64,000 nucleotides of DNA from Unio delphinus (taxonomy: Eukaryota; Mollusca; Bivalvia; Unionida; Unionidae), in contig JAQISU010000345.1 of assembly GCA_029339505.1 (NCBI GenBank), positions 881,501 to 945,500 on the forward strand, given 5' to 3'. Positions 19,518-29,765 of this stretch are shown here, one piece after another. Position numbers and translations under genes: made by a program. A model generated the notes under the pieces. It was not told the origin of the DNA. It searched no databases and saw only the letters and a program-made list of their open reading frames with translations. How positions within the stretch are numbered: the stretch's first letter is position 1; the number at the start of each line of letters is the position of its first letter.

Positions 19518-19574
19518 GATGGCGCAAGTATCATAATTGTAATAAAAATAATTAATACCGACACTTTCGCCATC
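19518..19574. promoter_or_regulatory. Origin-like dyad, two mismatches
   Basis: GATGGCGCAAGTATC (19518-19532) and GACACTTTCGCCATC (19560-19574), A/T core. Confidence 0.5.
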
Positions 19575-19758
19575 TATGATTCAGCTTCAACAATATGTCT
19601 CTTTATTACAACCACGCATCATTATAGCCACGCGATTGCAAATCAGCACTGTTTCACCGGCAATAACGCAAGTGTTGAATACAGCGTGATTGAAATTCTA
19701 TATAAAAAAAATGAGGTGACTGAAAAATTATAATAAAAAATATTTTTTCCACCCTAAT

Positions 19759-19865
19759 AATATATCACACCTTTTTATTGTTGTTGTTGCTGTTATTATG
19801 TTTATTCTCAAGTACATACTAATGCGACTTAACAACAACAACAACAATAAAAAGGTGTGATATAT
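19759..19865. repeat. Centre of the element B palindrome
   Basis: A 31-bp perfect stem (19759-19789 with 19835-19865; AATATATCACACCTTTTTAT... and complement) closes a loop of about 45 bp that is not self-complementary. The loop would be the turn of a folded-back molecule. Confidence 0.85.
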
Positions 19866-19880
19866 TGATCAATGGAAAAG

Positions 19881-19933
19881 TGTGGAAAGTGTCGGTATTA
19901 ATTATTTTATATACAATTATGACACTTTCCACA
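19881..19933. promoter_or_regulatory. Origin-like dyad, right arm
   Basis: TGTGGAAAGTGTC (19881-19893) and complement (19921-19933). Partner of 18948-19000. Confidence 0.7.
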
Positions 19934-20188
19934 AACCTGATAGGATGAAATAACGCTTCCATGACCGTATTAAAAATCATATTGACTTACAATGACAAAA
20001 CAACTGAGACATTGAGATAATCCATCTGGTGGATTGTTTCAAGTATGCTATTGACCTGTTGATAATTATAAACACCATGATTCTTTTTTATATCAAATTG
20101 ATACATGTATGCGCACTCGCGAGATTCGGCGTTGTGTAATTACTGGATGGTTCTCTCGATACGATGGCTCAGACTGAGTTGATCCATA

Positions 20189-20254
20189 GATGGGGAAAGT
20201 GCCAGTATTAATTAAAAATAATTATTTATTAGTAATGCCGGCACTTTCCCCATC
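20189..20254. promoter_or_regulatory. Origin-like dyad, right arm
   Basis: GATGGGGAAAGTGCC (20189-20203) and complement (20240-20254). Partner of 18627-18692. The rest of 20255-20649 mirrors 18234-18626 and holds no gene I trust. Confidence 0.7.
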
Positions 20255-20649
20255 AATGATAGAAGTATTTATCCGACGAGATTACACTTCAATGACCGTA
20301 TCAAAAAATCGTATTGACTTACAATGACAAAACAACTGAGAGATTGAGATAGTCTATGCTAATCCATCTGGTGGACAATTGTACAACCTGTTATCCTGTG
20401 GCGACAAGTATGCTATTGACCTGTTGATAATTATAAATACCGTGATTCTTTTTTATACAACTCACGAGATTCGGCGTTGTGAATACTCTCAGCAATTGAC
20501 GCTCTGAGCTTTCGTTGATAAATATCATCATGGATATAGGCCGATTTTGGTCTGAAAAACGGTGGATTTAGCCGTTCTATTGTAACACACTTTTTTGTTG
20601 TTGTTGTTGTTGTTGTTGTTGTTAAAAATATTTTTTAATTGTATAAAAC

Positions 20650-21393
20650 ATGCCTCATCGTAGGATACTAACCCGCGATGACATCAACACGATAAAGCAA
20701 TTGCGAAACCGTGTTGGAATAGCAGAAATTGCTGATAAATATAAAATCAGTTATCAGCGGATTTATAGAATATGGAAATCGGATGAAATTGGAATCGGAA
20801 ATGTTAGCGCTGATGATGCTAATGATGTACCCGTTGAGCGGCTTATTGATGCTGAAGTTGAGAATGAAATGAATCAAATGTTAGATGGAAATGTGCATGT
20901 TGCCAGTGACAGAGTCACTGATAAAATCATTGATAAAGAAATGATCTGTCAATTGCAGTCTCAAGTGACCAACCTAACCAATCAGAATAAATTGCTGCAA
21001 GGAAAAGTAACAGTGTTACGACAACAACGACAACAACAACAACAACAACAACAATCTATCAATGATTCGTTAAATGATCTACAATACCAATTAGATACCA
21101 CACAGCAACACCGTAGCGATGCAGTTCGAGATCGCAGTAAACTTATGACTGAGCTCAATGATGTGCGACGTGAATTAGAATCTATTCACATTAAATACGC
21201 AGAGCTCGCAAGTAAATACAATCAACTTCTACAACAAAATGAGGCTGTAGCACAAGAAAATGAATCACAACTAAAAAAGAAAAAACACAGACAAAAACGT
21301 AACCGGCGCAAAGATAACACATGGAGGTTATTTTTACCCGAAGAAGATCTTGAGTTAATAAAAGAAATCAATGAAGTACTTGATGATGACTAA
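20650..21393 (+). CDS. HTH plus coiled-coil protein, right arm
   Basis: 247 aa, inverted copy of 17490-18233 with only a few substitutions (for example Lys to Asn after MLDG, Ala to Val in the coiled coil, His to Arg near the QQH motif), all missense and none disrupting. Same HTH, polyQ and basic regions. The 17-bp palindrome is at 20904-20920. Two open copies in one element give a double dose; whether both are expressed is unknown. Confidence 0.8.
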   Translation: MPHRRILTRDDINTIKQLRNRVGIAEIADKYKISYQRIYRIWKSDEIGIGNVSADDANDVPVERLIDAEVENEMNQMLDGNVHVASDRVTDKIIDKEMICQLQSQVTNLTNQNKLLQGKVTVLRQQRQQQQQQQQSINDSLNDLQYQLDTTQQHRSDAVRDRSKLMTELNDVRRELESIHIKYAELASKYNQLLQQNEAVAQENESQLKKKKHRQKRNRRKDNTWRLFLPEEDLELIKEINEVLDDD

Positions 21394-21395
21394 TC

Positions 21396-21848
21396 TCACT
21401 TGCGTTGTAATCTGGTTTCAATCGCTTTAAACTCAGTTTCGCTGATTGGAACAGAGAAGAAATAGCTTAAAGACTCGGTATTTTCGATTTCAATTAATCT
21501 ATGCGGTTTTGATGGATCAATAGAATCCGGTTTATTGCGAACGATATGGGTGCCTTGATCATCAATTATTATCACAGCGGGGACACCATCGTCTAGTAGT
21601 ATTTGGATATCTAACACCTCAACGGATTTTTGTTGATTTTGTTGATTTTGTTGATTTTCTTGATGATATTTTCTGGAGAGATTAACACGTGCTGTAGAAT
21701 CTCGATTCACTCGGGTTGCTATCGGATGCACAATTCCATCGGGAGCTCTATATGATACTTTGCGACGTCCATTATTGTTGATACGCTCTGAAAATTTCCC
21801 ACTGGGGTATTTTTGCCGCATTTGATCGATTGTTTCTGTCGCAGACAT
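21396..21848 (-). CDS. 150-aa conserved protein, right arm
   Basis: Inverted copy of 17035-17487, open over its full length, with Gly instead of Glu at residue 38. It keeps the Gln/Asn repeat and the C-terminal domain. Its preservation beside a badly decayed primase copy on the same arm suggests either gene conversion between the arms or selection on this gene. Confidence 0.75.
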   Translation of the reverse strand: MSATETIDQMRQKYPSGKFSERINNNGRRKVSYRAPDGIVHPIATRVNRDSTARVNLSRKYHQENQQNQQNQQKSVEVLDIQILLDDGVPAVIIIDDQGTHIVRNKPDSIDPSKPHRLIEIENTESLSYFFSVPISETEFKAIETRLQRK

Positions 21849-22134
21849 ATATTAAAGCTGTTATTTAATTAATCTTTAAAATGATAACAGAAATCAATAG
21901 GGTTGTGTGATCGTACCGAGTTGGATAATTCTCAAAAATCCGTTATATTTCTACGACAAAATGATTATGACCCGCACTATTTACTTCCGTTATGTTACGA
22001 GACAATCGAAAATCTGTAATCCGGTGATGTTAGATGATATTTGACAGCATCGTATAAGCCCCCATTGATCAATGACATATCATAGATGATTTTTGACACG
22101 ATCATTTTGTTGTTTTAACGGCTCTATCAGTGAT

Positions 22135-22185
22135 GTGGAAAGTCACATAATTGTATATAAAATAATTAATACTGTGACTTTCCAC
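22135..22185. promoter_or_regulatory. Origin-like dyad after the primase remnant, right arm
   Basis: GTGGAAAGTCACA (22135-22147) and complement (22173-22185). Partner of 16698-16748; the dyad is perfect in both arms. Confidence 0.7.
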
Positions 22186-22198
22186 ACTTTTCCCTTGA

Positions 22199-25100
22199 TC
22201 AATCCGACATATCATATCGAGAGAACCAGCCATTAACGGTCCAAATATGAAATCTTAACATCGTAGTGTGTGTATCCGTTGCAGTCACATCTTTTCCAGC
22301 GAAACCTACATCGTCAACGGTTTCATTAATCCATATCGAATCATCTATAAAGTCCGATTTGGGCCATTCAGGATAAAACAATGTGAGATTAGATCGTTTC
22401 GCGTTTCTTTTATCATGTGATTGTAGTTTTCCACCGAATTCTTTGTAAATCAATTTGATTTTTTCGATGATATTTTTCACTGATAGTGTTTTGTTTCTAA
22501 ACCACACGTCCGGAAATATCTCAACGAAGTGTTTTAATAACGCTTGATACTTATCGAATTGGTCCGGGTTTTTTAACATGTAATTGATATTCTTGATTAA
22601 TTCAGTACGGTCCACAGAAACACTTTTCACCGATAAATCATCCGGAACCACATCAGGGAGTTTTAATACTTCAAGGACATTTCTTATAATTTCGAGTTGT
22701 TGTCGTGGATTGATTTTATCAGATCGGCATGGTGTAGTTGTTACCGCGTTTCCATGATTAAATTTATCAACAAGGACTCGCTGGTATCGTTGTAACCGTG
22801 ATACGTTTTTGTCGAGGTGTTCAATCGTGTTTGTGTCCAATTTTCCCACATCAGTTTGAAATACATGATTGAGATACATCAATTTCTTCGCGTAGGGTTC
22901 TAATCGTTGTTGAAAATCCTTTGGATTCTCAGGATCATATCGATGATATTTTTGTTGTTCACTGGTGATTTTATCACTTGCAGCAGCAATTCTTCCCCCC
23001 GATAGAAGATTTCAAAAAATCATCTACGACGGGATTATTGTTCATTGCCGCGGTATCGATTTTGTTGGTTTTATTTTTTTCACACCACAACGAATATTCG
23101 TCTGGTAGTTCCCACGTGACTTCATATCCGGTTATTTTCATCATTGTAACAAGTCGTCCCGTAAAATAACACTTCGAATTATTTTCGTCAATAATGGCAC
23201 TGATAAATGCGTATCCGTAACTGGAATTCACATCATTGAGATTTGGAGTCCTAAATAACAATTCCGTAGAGGATAAATTTCTTTCATGTGATTCAATGGC
23301 AGAAATAATGTCATCACGAGTGAGTGGCAATGTTGTGGAAGATCGTTTAGTAGACGAATAATGGATTTCAGTAATGTTTCTGAAACGATGAATTGCTTGT
23401 TTAGTGGCTTCTACAGATCCTAATTGTTCAGAAAATACCGTCATGTACTTGAATTGTTCGTCTACGATTGATATTCCTGCTTCTACGGTGCAATTATAAA
23501 TCACTACGTCGGTGTGTTCAAACGCTTCAACGGGATCAGCAAAATCTCTTTGTTTTTCTGCCGAATCAGTATCAGCGGTATCCTAAATGCTGTAATAGTT
23601 TAGCAAGGGATTCTACAGAATAATTCCCGTGTCGTTTGTTTTGTGTGAATACTACTGCACGATTTCCTTGTTGCAGCGCGTCTAACAATTTAACGTAGTT
23701 GTCGCGATGAGACTGTTCTACAATAAACCTCTTTCCATGATCGGGTTGATACTCATTGATGATGAATTTCATGTCCGGACGGTTTAAATACTTCCTGAAT
23801 AATTCTAGATCATCATTGTTGGCATCTGCATCAAGTACAATAACCCGTTTTGCTGATGAAATCAACCATACCAGTGTTTCCCAAATTTGTTTTCCACGAC
23901 ACGATGAAATTATTTGACGAAAAATGCCATGCCATTCATCTAACAATAACACATCAGGAATTCCCCTCACTCGTACAATGGATTCTATTTGCGAAATAAC
24001 CCTTCGATGAGTTCTCGTATCAAAAATAATTCCTCCATGAATTGTTTCATAAGATTCGAGATTGTAGTCGATGGCTGTCTTTCTGGTAAAGGTCTTTCAG
24101 TAGCTGATACACAGAGTTGATTTGTCAGCGGGTATTGATTTCCATGCAGCTTCCGATTTACCCATTCCACAACGAGAACCATCCATATAGTCGTCGTTAA
24201 GGATGATTCTACATCCTTGGCCATTTTCATGAACAGGGGGCTCACAGTAAGTATAATCCGGAACCCTCGTGGGGAATTCACCGCTATGATCTCCTCGACG
24301 ATAATTATATGATTTTAGGTATTTTTCGTAGCGTGTTTTACTATCATTGGGAATGCTATCATTGTTAATGACATCAATCGTAATTTTATTTTTTGTGGTA
24401 CGGAAACAACCTATCACAAATCGATCTGAATACACACACACAAATGCATCGATGGCTTTTCCCTCAATGAATCCACCAATCTCATTGTATCCGTGTCGGC
24501 GCTGACAAATATTGCAATACGATCCAGCAACCCTTCCCAGTGAAATCATATTGCTGGTTTGATTTGTAATTCCAATGATTTCATCTGGTTGACCAGTTAA
24601 CGCGATAGATATTTGATTGAAATCTTCGTTGGTCAAATCGTCATCAGTAACACCGAGAATAAAGTCATTGGTTTCATTGTCAGTGCGTTTTTCATAACAA
24701 GGCTGTATAGCAACAGGACAGGACAATAATGAACTAGTAAATCTAACAGGATAAATTAATCGTTTATCAATGCTGTTTGTTTTTGCTGATCTTGTCCCGG
24801 GTAATTTGATGCTATGAAGTCCAGCCTGTGTATCAACATTCCATGTTGGTCTGTCTGTGGCGATTTTTTTTAATATTTCCCGATGAGTATCAAAATCGAT
24901 AGGAATCGTTTTCAATAAAATGTGATAACCGCCGCTGGTTTCAAAAACCAAAACATCATTGACAGAGTCAACTAAGTCATTGAAATACAATAACAACTCC
25001 TCCAATGATGGATTTTTAGAATCAATGTCGATTGTGGGATATCTTAATCGCTCCCGGGGGATAATTTCATTCACCGCAGAACATCCTTGACATTCTGTGA

Positions 25101-25317
25101 TGTCCGGATCATCTACAAAAACGTAAAATTGTCCCCGTTGTTGAATAATCACACCATGGCGTAGAAAACTATCTTCAGTGAGTAATTCCATCGCGGATTT
25201 TTTACTAGAAACATTCCATGACGGTGTTAAATGCCTTTTGTAGTATTCTTGAAGATCGTGATACGTTTCCGGACATTGAAAAAATTCATTATCGTTATCA
25301 GAGTAATCACTAATCAC
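22199..25317 (-). pseudogene. Right-arm primase-helicase, decayed
   Basis: Inverted copy of the intact left-arm gene. It is open from 25317 to 24097 (primase, zinc knuckle, Walker A), then a CGA-to-TGA nonsense change follows Walker A. A 17-bp deletion near 23577 and a one-base C insertion in a C run near 22995 shift the frame twice more. DEWH and the arginine-finger block remain readable. The truncated 406-aa first part would keep the whole primase domain, so a primase-only product is conceivable. Confidence 0.9.
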
Positions 25318-25378
25318 TAATCATTATACTATTATACTTTTTAATGTTTAATTGAATACCTATTAACAATTAATAATA
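25318..25378. promoter_or_regulatory. Divergent start region, primase and Cys-rich genes, right arm
   Basis: 61 bp, A/T-rich, between the primase start (25317, minus) and the Cys-rich start (25379, plus). It has TATTATACTATTATAC-type strings next to the primase ATG. Same layout as 61327-61368 in D. Confidence 0.35.
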
Positions 25379-26381
25379 ATGGTGAATCCAGTATTTGCTG
25401 TTAATAAATGCTCGTGGTTGTTTTTAGGATCTACACGACGATGTGGAAAAAATTCATACGGGGAATTCTGTGGGGTACATAATTATACTGCAAAACAAGG
25501 TTGTCCCGAGGGGCCAAAACCCTGTCTTGGTTGTGGAAAAGGCGTCAGAGGGAAATATCAAATTTGTATAGCGTGTGGTTGTCCACAATATCGTTCCGCA
25601 ATAGAATACCTCAAACGAAAAAATAGACCAATACCGACCCCAGAAGAGTTTTTAAAGACTTTCCGTGAAAAACATATAAAGTCAGAAAATAATAAAAAAA
25701 AGAGCCGAGCGACTAAAACAAGAGAACCAGTTAAGCATCATGCAGCGCTACCAAACTCTATCCGGATGATTATAATCGGGCCATCTGGATCCGGTAAAAC
25801 GCAATTGTTGCTCAATTTAATAATGAGATGGATGAAGTGGGATAAGTTGTATTTAATTGCCCCAGCGCAAAGCGCCACGTAGATGATCAACGATGTTATG
25901 AAGTGCTAAAAGATTTTAACGACAGCGCGGTAGAAAAATCCGGAGAGGGTATTATTGAGTTTATAACCGATATCGATGAAGCACCGAGCATTGATGATAT
26001 TGATGGAGATATTAACAATTTAGTCGTTTACGACGATATAATGTTAGATAAACAAAAAAATCCTGCTAGGATCTTTTCCAGAGCCTGACAAAGTCAGGGG
26101 CATAAAAACACTGACGTGATATATGTCACTCAACGCTACACTCAGGTTCCAAAAGTCATCAGAGATAACTGCAATATTCTTGCTGTATTTAACGGAGTTG
26201 ATACTCATACTCTTAGAAATATATGGCAGACATGGTGTTCTGATATGGACTTCAATCAATTTAAAAACTTCTTTAGTAATGCTCAGTCAACCCCGTACGG
26301 ATTCGAAACAATAAATCTACATGACCCCAGACAAGGTCTGGGACACGATATCGTATCGGACTGGATCAAATATTCGGTTAA
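25379..26381 (+). pseudogene. Right-arm Cys-rich/ATPase fusion, broken
   Basis: Begins as an open 167-codon frame: a Cys-rich zinc protein (C-x2-C...GKGVRGKYQ-x2-C-x2-C pattern, a paralogue of 1884-2264), then directly ATKTREP and the ATPase Walker A IIGPSGSGKTQ. The frame ends at LIAPAQSAT because an insertion containing GCGCAAAGCGC (25865-25875) shifts it. The next segment is stopped by the insertion CCTGACAAAGTCAGG (26084-26098), and a third palindrome CCCAGACAAGGTCTGGG (26326-26342) is found in this arm only. In A, C and D the Cys-rich gene and ATPase are separate and on opposite strands. Confidence 0.85.
26326..26342. repeat. Arm-specific short palindromic insertion
   Basis: 17 bp, stem CCCAGAC/GTCTGGG with loop AAG. 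The left arm, A, C and D lack it at the homologous place. It therefore arose after the palindrome formed. Confidence 0.85.
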
Positions 26382-26409
26382 AATCATTTCTTATTTTTTG
26401 TTAACTTGT

Positions 26410-26638
26410 AGCAGCAGAGAGGGTGATGACCACATCGTTGCGAGCAAAATTGATTAAAAAATCGTAAAATCTCCGTTTTTGCAAAAATAGAGACTTTTTT
26501 TTTTGGTTAAATGAGATTTTGTTGGAAGCCTTATATTTTGTCTGAAAACGTAGTTTATAAGCCATATTTTGCTTGAAAACGTTATCTGGAAGCCTTATTT
26601 TTGCTTGAAAACGTGGTCTGTTCACCCTCTCTGCTGCT
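26410..26638. repeat. Right terminal module of element B
   Basis: Inner 16-mer AGCAGCAGAGAGGGTG at 26410-26425, central 24-bp palindrome near 26467-26490, three subterminal GAAAACG units, outer end CACCCTCTCTGCTGCT ending at 26638, followed by TGGCGA (26639-26644). Confidence 0.85.
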
Positions 26639-26674
26639 TGGCGATACTCTTTTAAGAAAGCCTGAACTCTTTCA

Positions 26675-26678
<4 letters not shown>

Positions 26679-26740
<62 letters not shown>
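26679..26740. repeat. (CT)n microsatellite
   Basis: About 31 uninterrupted CT units just outside element B. Confidence 0.9.
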
Positions 26741-26745
<5 letters not shown>

Positions 26746-26878
26746 GGACGTTGACGTTACTTAACTTACGAGTAATTCCTTCTCATAGCAAGAATGAGAA
26801 GAAGGTTATGAAAAACTAATCACAACATACATAACAAAAACTTTCATAACATGTGACAACAGCTTTTTATTACATAAC

Positions 26879-27444
26879 AGTACAATTAATGAGTATACAT
26901 AAATAGCTAATTAAATTATTTGATATGCTTGTAAATTTTGTCAAACATTTTGGGTTAAATCAGTAGATGTGCATGAGATGCTACAAAGGAACAACTTTCA
27001 CTGGGTTTTGAAATACATGGCTAGAAACCATGAACTAAATAATACATTGCCATGCCATGAAATATTACTGGTATGTCTTAACAGTATTAATATTATGTAT
27101 TATACTACTATTATTTATTAAAAGTATTACTAGTATATATTAACGTTATTACTAGCCACTGCTATCTCATCTCTGTCCAAGGGCTTGACGAATGTGTGTA
27201 TTTGAGAAAGCTTGGTCTGTGGTTCTTAACGGGCTTTTCCTAGGTTCTTTATGCACCAATTATAATGGATGCCATGATGGCCTATCTTACACAGAGAAAT
27301 GGTGCTAAATCCCAAACAGCAGCATCAACAGTAACTAGTACGTATTAACATTTACTGTTATGTATTAGCATTACTAGTACATATTAACATTATTTATATA
27401 TTTTAACATGAGTTTACATGCTGAAGACTTTATTTGTAATTAAA
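26879..27444 (+). repeat. Dispersed repeat, inverted partner at 38158-38772
   Basis: About 570 bp matching the reverse complement of 38158-38772 along most of its length (shared strings include TAATGAGTATA and CATGCTGAAGACTTTATTTGTAAT). The middle contains a SINE-like tail segment (GGTCTGTGGTTCTT...CCTAGGTTCTTTATGCACCAATTATAATGG). Identity as a named family is unknown. Confidence 0.75.
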
Positions 27445-28345
27445 GTGGTGACCAAAGGTGGGCGAGCTACCCCCGAACAACGAGGACAACTGTTTAGTCA
27501 GCCAGGGGTGTTGACCCCATCCAAGGACACCCCTTGCAATTCAGAGAGCTTGTCTACATCACAACTTCGGAAATCCTAGGACCCTCAACTAAAAGGCAAC
27601 ATGACTGGTTTGATCAGAACTGCAACGAGATGAAGCAGTTGATGGATGAAAAACACATCCTCCTTCAAACCTACCTAACCAACTTTAAGTCCACCTCTAG
27701 GAAAGATGTGTACAGCAACATACTCAGAAATGTAAAACGTCAGATGAGAGACACATGGCTGAGCAATAAATATGATGATATCAAGTGCGACGCAGACCAG
27801 CATGACATGAAGAATTTATACAGTGCCCTGAAAGATGTATATGGACCTACATCCTCAGGATCATCCCCCTTCTCAGCCCTGACGGGAACACACTAATTAC
27901 TGATAAACAGAAGATCTTTTAATGATGGGATGACACTTTGACAGCTTCCTGAATTATATTTCATCCATCAATGATGAAGCCATCACCAATTACCCATCAA
28001 CGAAGCACTGGATGACTCTCCAACCTTGCTGGAGACACAGAGAGTGATATGTCAGCTCTCCAGTGGCAATACACTGGTTCAGACTCCATCCCAGCTGAAG
28101 TCTAAAAGGAAAATGTGGCAGCAAGAGACGATCACATAAGAATTCAAAGACGCCTTCATAACCCACCTGTATAAGCGCAAAGGGAACATCCAGGCCTGCG
28201 ACAACCACCGGGGTATATCCTTACTCTCAATTGCAGGAACGATACTCGCCAGAATCCTACCGAACCGGATCACTATGCACCATGACCAGGGACTACTGCC
28301 AGAAAGCCAGTGTAGAATCTGACGAAAACGTGGGACCATCGGAAA
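27445..28345 (+). pseudogene. Degenerate LINE fragment with reverse-transcriptase start
   Basis: Frames resemble the non-LTR retrotransposon ORF2 often annotated as craniofacial-development-protein-2-like. A segment with KRQHDWFDQNC...VKRQMRDTW...LYSALKDVYGP is followed, after frame breaks, by RT motif 1-2-like text (a KRKGN-x-x-x-CDNHRGISLLSI block near 28170-28240). Truncated before the RT catalytic YxDD. Confidence 0.75.
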
Positions 28346-28867
28346 TGAAAAACACAGTAAAAGAGTTTTAAAAATCAACTTTTATGTTATGAGCCGCACA
28401 ATAGCTTATTATGATAAGAAACATATTGGTGTCATGTAGAAACGTCGCTGATGTTCAAAATTAGTTACACTTTAAATTCACATCATATTCTTTGACACGT
28501 TAACTTATTTAAACGATTTATCGTATACTTTTGAATAAATGTATGAGAACTTGTTTTTGGCGCCTTGTTGTCTGAAGTAACGATTAAAATAATAATGTAT
28601 TAAGTTTACAATCGATAATCAATATATGGACGTTCTTTGAGTATGTTATGGGTCAATTATATGTCTGATATTTTTTAAAAATTAACCACAAATATGCGGA
28701 GTACACTAAATTTCTATACTTAAGAAGTTCATCAAAAACCAGATAGCTACTATCTTCAATTTTATTTAGCACGATAGAGTGAATCTTCATTTTCTGTTTT
28801 GTTACACTTTTACAGCATCAAAGTTGTTTTAGTTTGCTGGCGTTAACCTACTGATCAATCAAAACTA
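28346..28867. other. Host DNA, no gene seen
   Basis: A/T-rich, no supported feature. Confidence 0.45.
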
Positions 28868-28968
28868 AGCATGTGAAAAATCTTTCCAGTAGCTTCTTGT
28901 TGATCTGTGGTTCTTTCGGGGTGGGGGGAGGTGGCATTACAAACGGATTTAAAGCCTACAACAACAAT
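28868..28968 (+). repeat. Degenerate SINE 3' half
   Basis: Matches the tail of the SINEs at 41245 and 41948 (TGTGAAAA...CCAGTAGCTTCT...CTGTGGTTCTTTCGG...TTAAAGCCTACAACAACAA). Confidence 0.65.
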
Positions 28969-29674
28969 CAAGACTAAGCAAGGAACATGATTTGTTTTCC
29001 CTCACTTTTCTGAATAAAGTGATTACCCAGTGTCTGTGATGCTGTCTATTTTATACCGTCTACAGCTTTGTGTCAATATAGTGATTCCTTATTTTCCCTG
29101 CATCCTATTTACTACCGTCTATTTCTTTTGTGTCCATAATGTGACATACCGTTTTTCGTGATGTGCCATTTTCTACCGTCCAGATGATTGATGTCATTAA
29201 AGTGATTCCCCATCGTCCGGATTTCCATTTTTGTTTCTTTCGTCTATGTGTTCTGTGTCAATAAAATGAATCCCCTTGCCTGATTATCCCATTTTCTGTT
29301 TCATTTCAGTGACTGACAGTTGTCCGTGCTGTCTCATATTATACCGTAATCATGTTTGGTTTTAAAGAAATGGAGTCCACATTGTCCCACTTTGTACCGT
29401 CTATATGTTTTGTGCCAATAAAGTGATTGATCATTGTCCGTGATGTACCGATTTCTACCGTCTACGTTTTGTGCCAATAATTATGTTCATACTTTGTTCT
29501 AATTGACCGAGACCGTGTAATTGTGTTCTGATTGTTCGTGATGTACTATTGTCTCCAATGTCTATGGGTCGACCAATGCGTCGTCAGTTTTAATTGATTC
29601 TTAAGACTCGTGTGTAGATGCGATCCATTATTTATTTTGTAAATTATTAAACGCGTCTTTCTTTTTACCTGGTA

Positions 29675-29675
<1 letters not shown>
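28969..29675. repeat. Degenerate tandem region, no gene
   Basis: Repeated phrases TACCGTCTA...TTTTGTGTCAATA-AAGTGATT...CCGTGATGT recur roughly every 60-65 bp from about 29020 to 29560, an old decayed minisatellite. Confidence 0.55.

Positions 29676-29762
<87 letters not shown>
29676..29762. repeat. (AT)n microsatellite
   Basis: About 43 AT units. Confidence 0.9.

Positions 29763-29765
<3 letters not shown>

Larger units (their letters stand above)
19021..19758. repeat. Left-arm-only expansion of dyad units
   Basis: About 740 bp without a partner in the right arm. It is built from four tandem units of roughly 150 bp, each with the phrase GACATGTCATTGCAAATCAATATGATTTTT...ATGGAAGCGTTAT or a shortened form, and one dyad. 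The expansion must post-date or have been lost after palindrome formation. Confidence 0.8.
12204..26638. mobile_element. Element B: 14.4-kb palindromic, non-autonomous Polinton relative
   Basis: The left arm (12204-19020) and right arm (19866-26638) are inverted copies, about 6.8 kb each, joined by an unpaired left-only stretch (19021-19758) and a small central hairpin (19759-19865). Both outer ends carry the terminal module of element A, and the whole is flanked by TGGCGA. The palindrome therefore moved as one unit. It encodes a primase-helicase, a 150-aa unknown protein, an HTH/coiled-coil protein and dead ATPase remnants. It has no integrase, polymerase, PLA2 or capsid gene, so it needed help in trans. 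Arms differ by scattered substitutions and small indels, so the palindrome is not an exact recent assembly duplication. Confidence 0.9.

Noticed and set aside
12204..26638. Assembly artefact as the cause of the palindrome
   Set aside because: The arms differ by many substitutions, a 17-bp deletion, a 740-bp expansion and an arm-specific insertion, and both ends share a target duplication; an artefact would give identical arms. Not fully excluded without reads.
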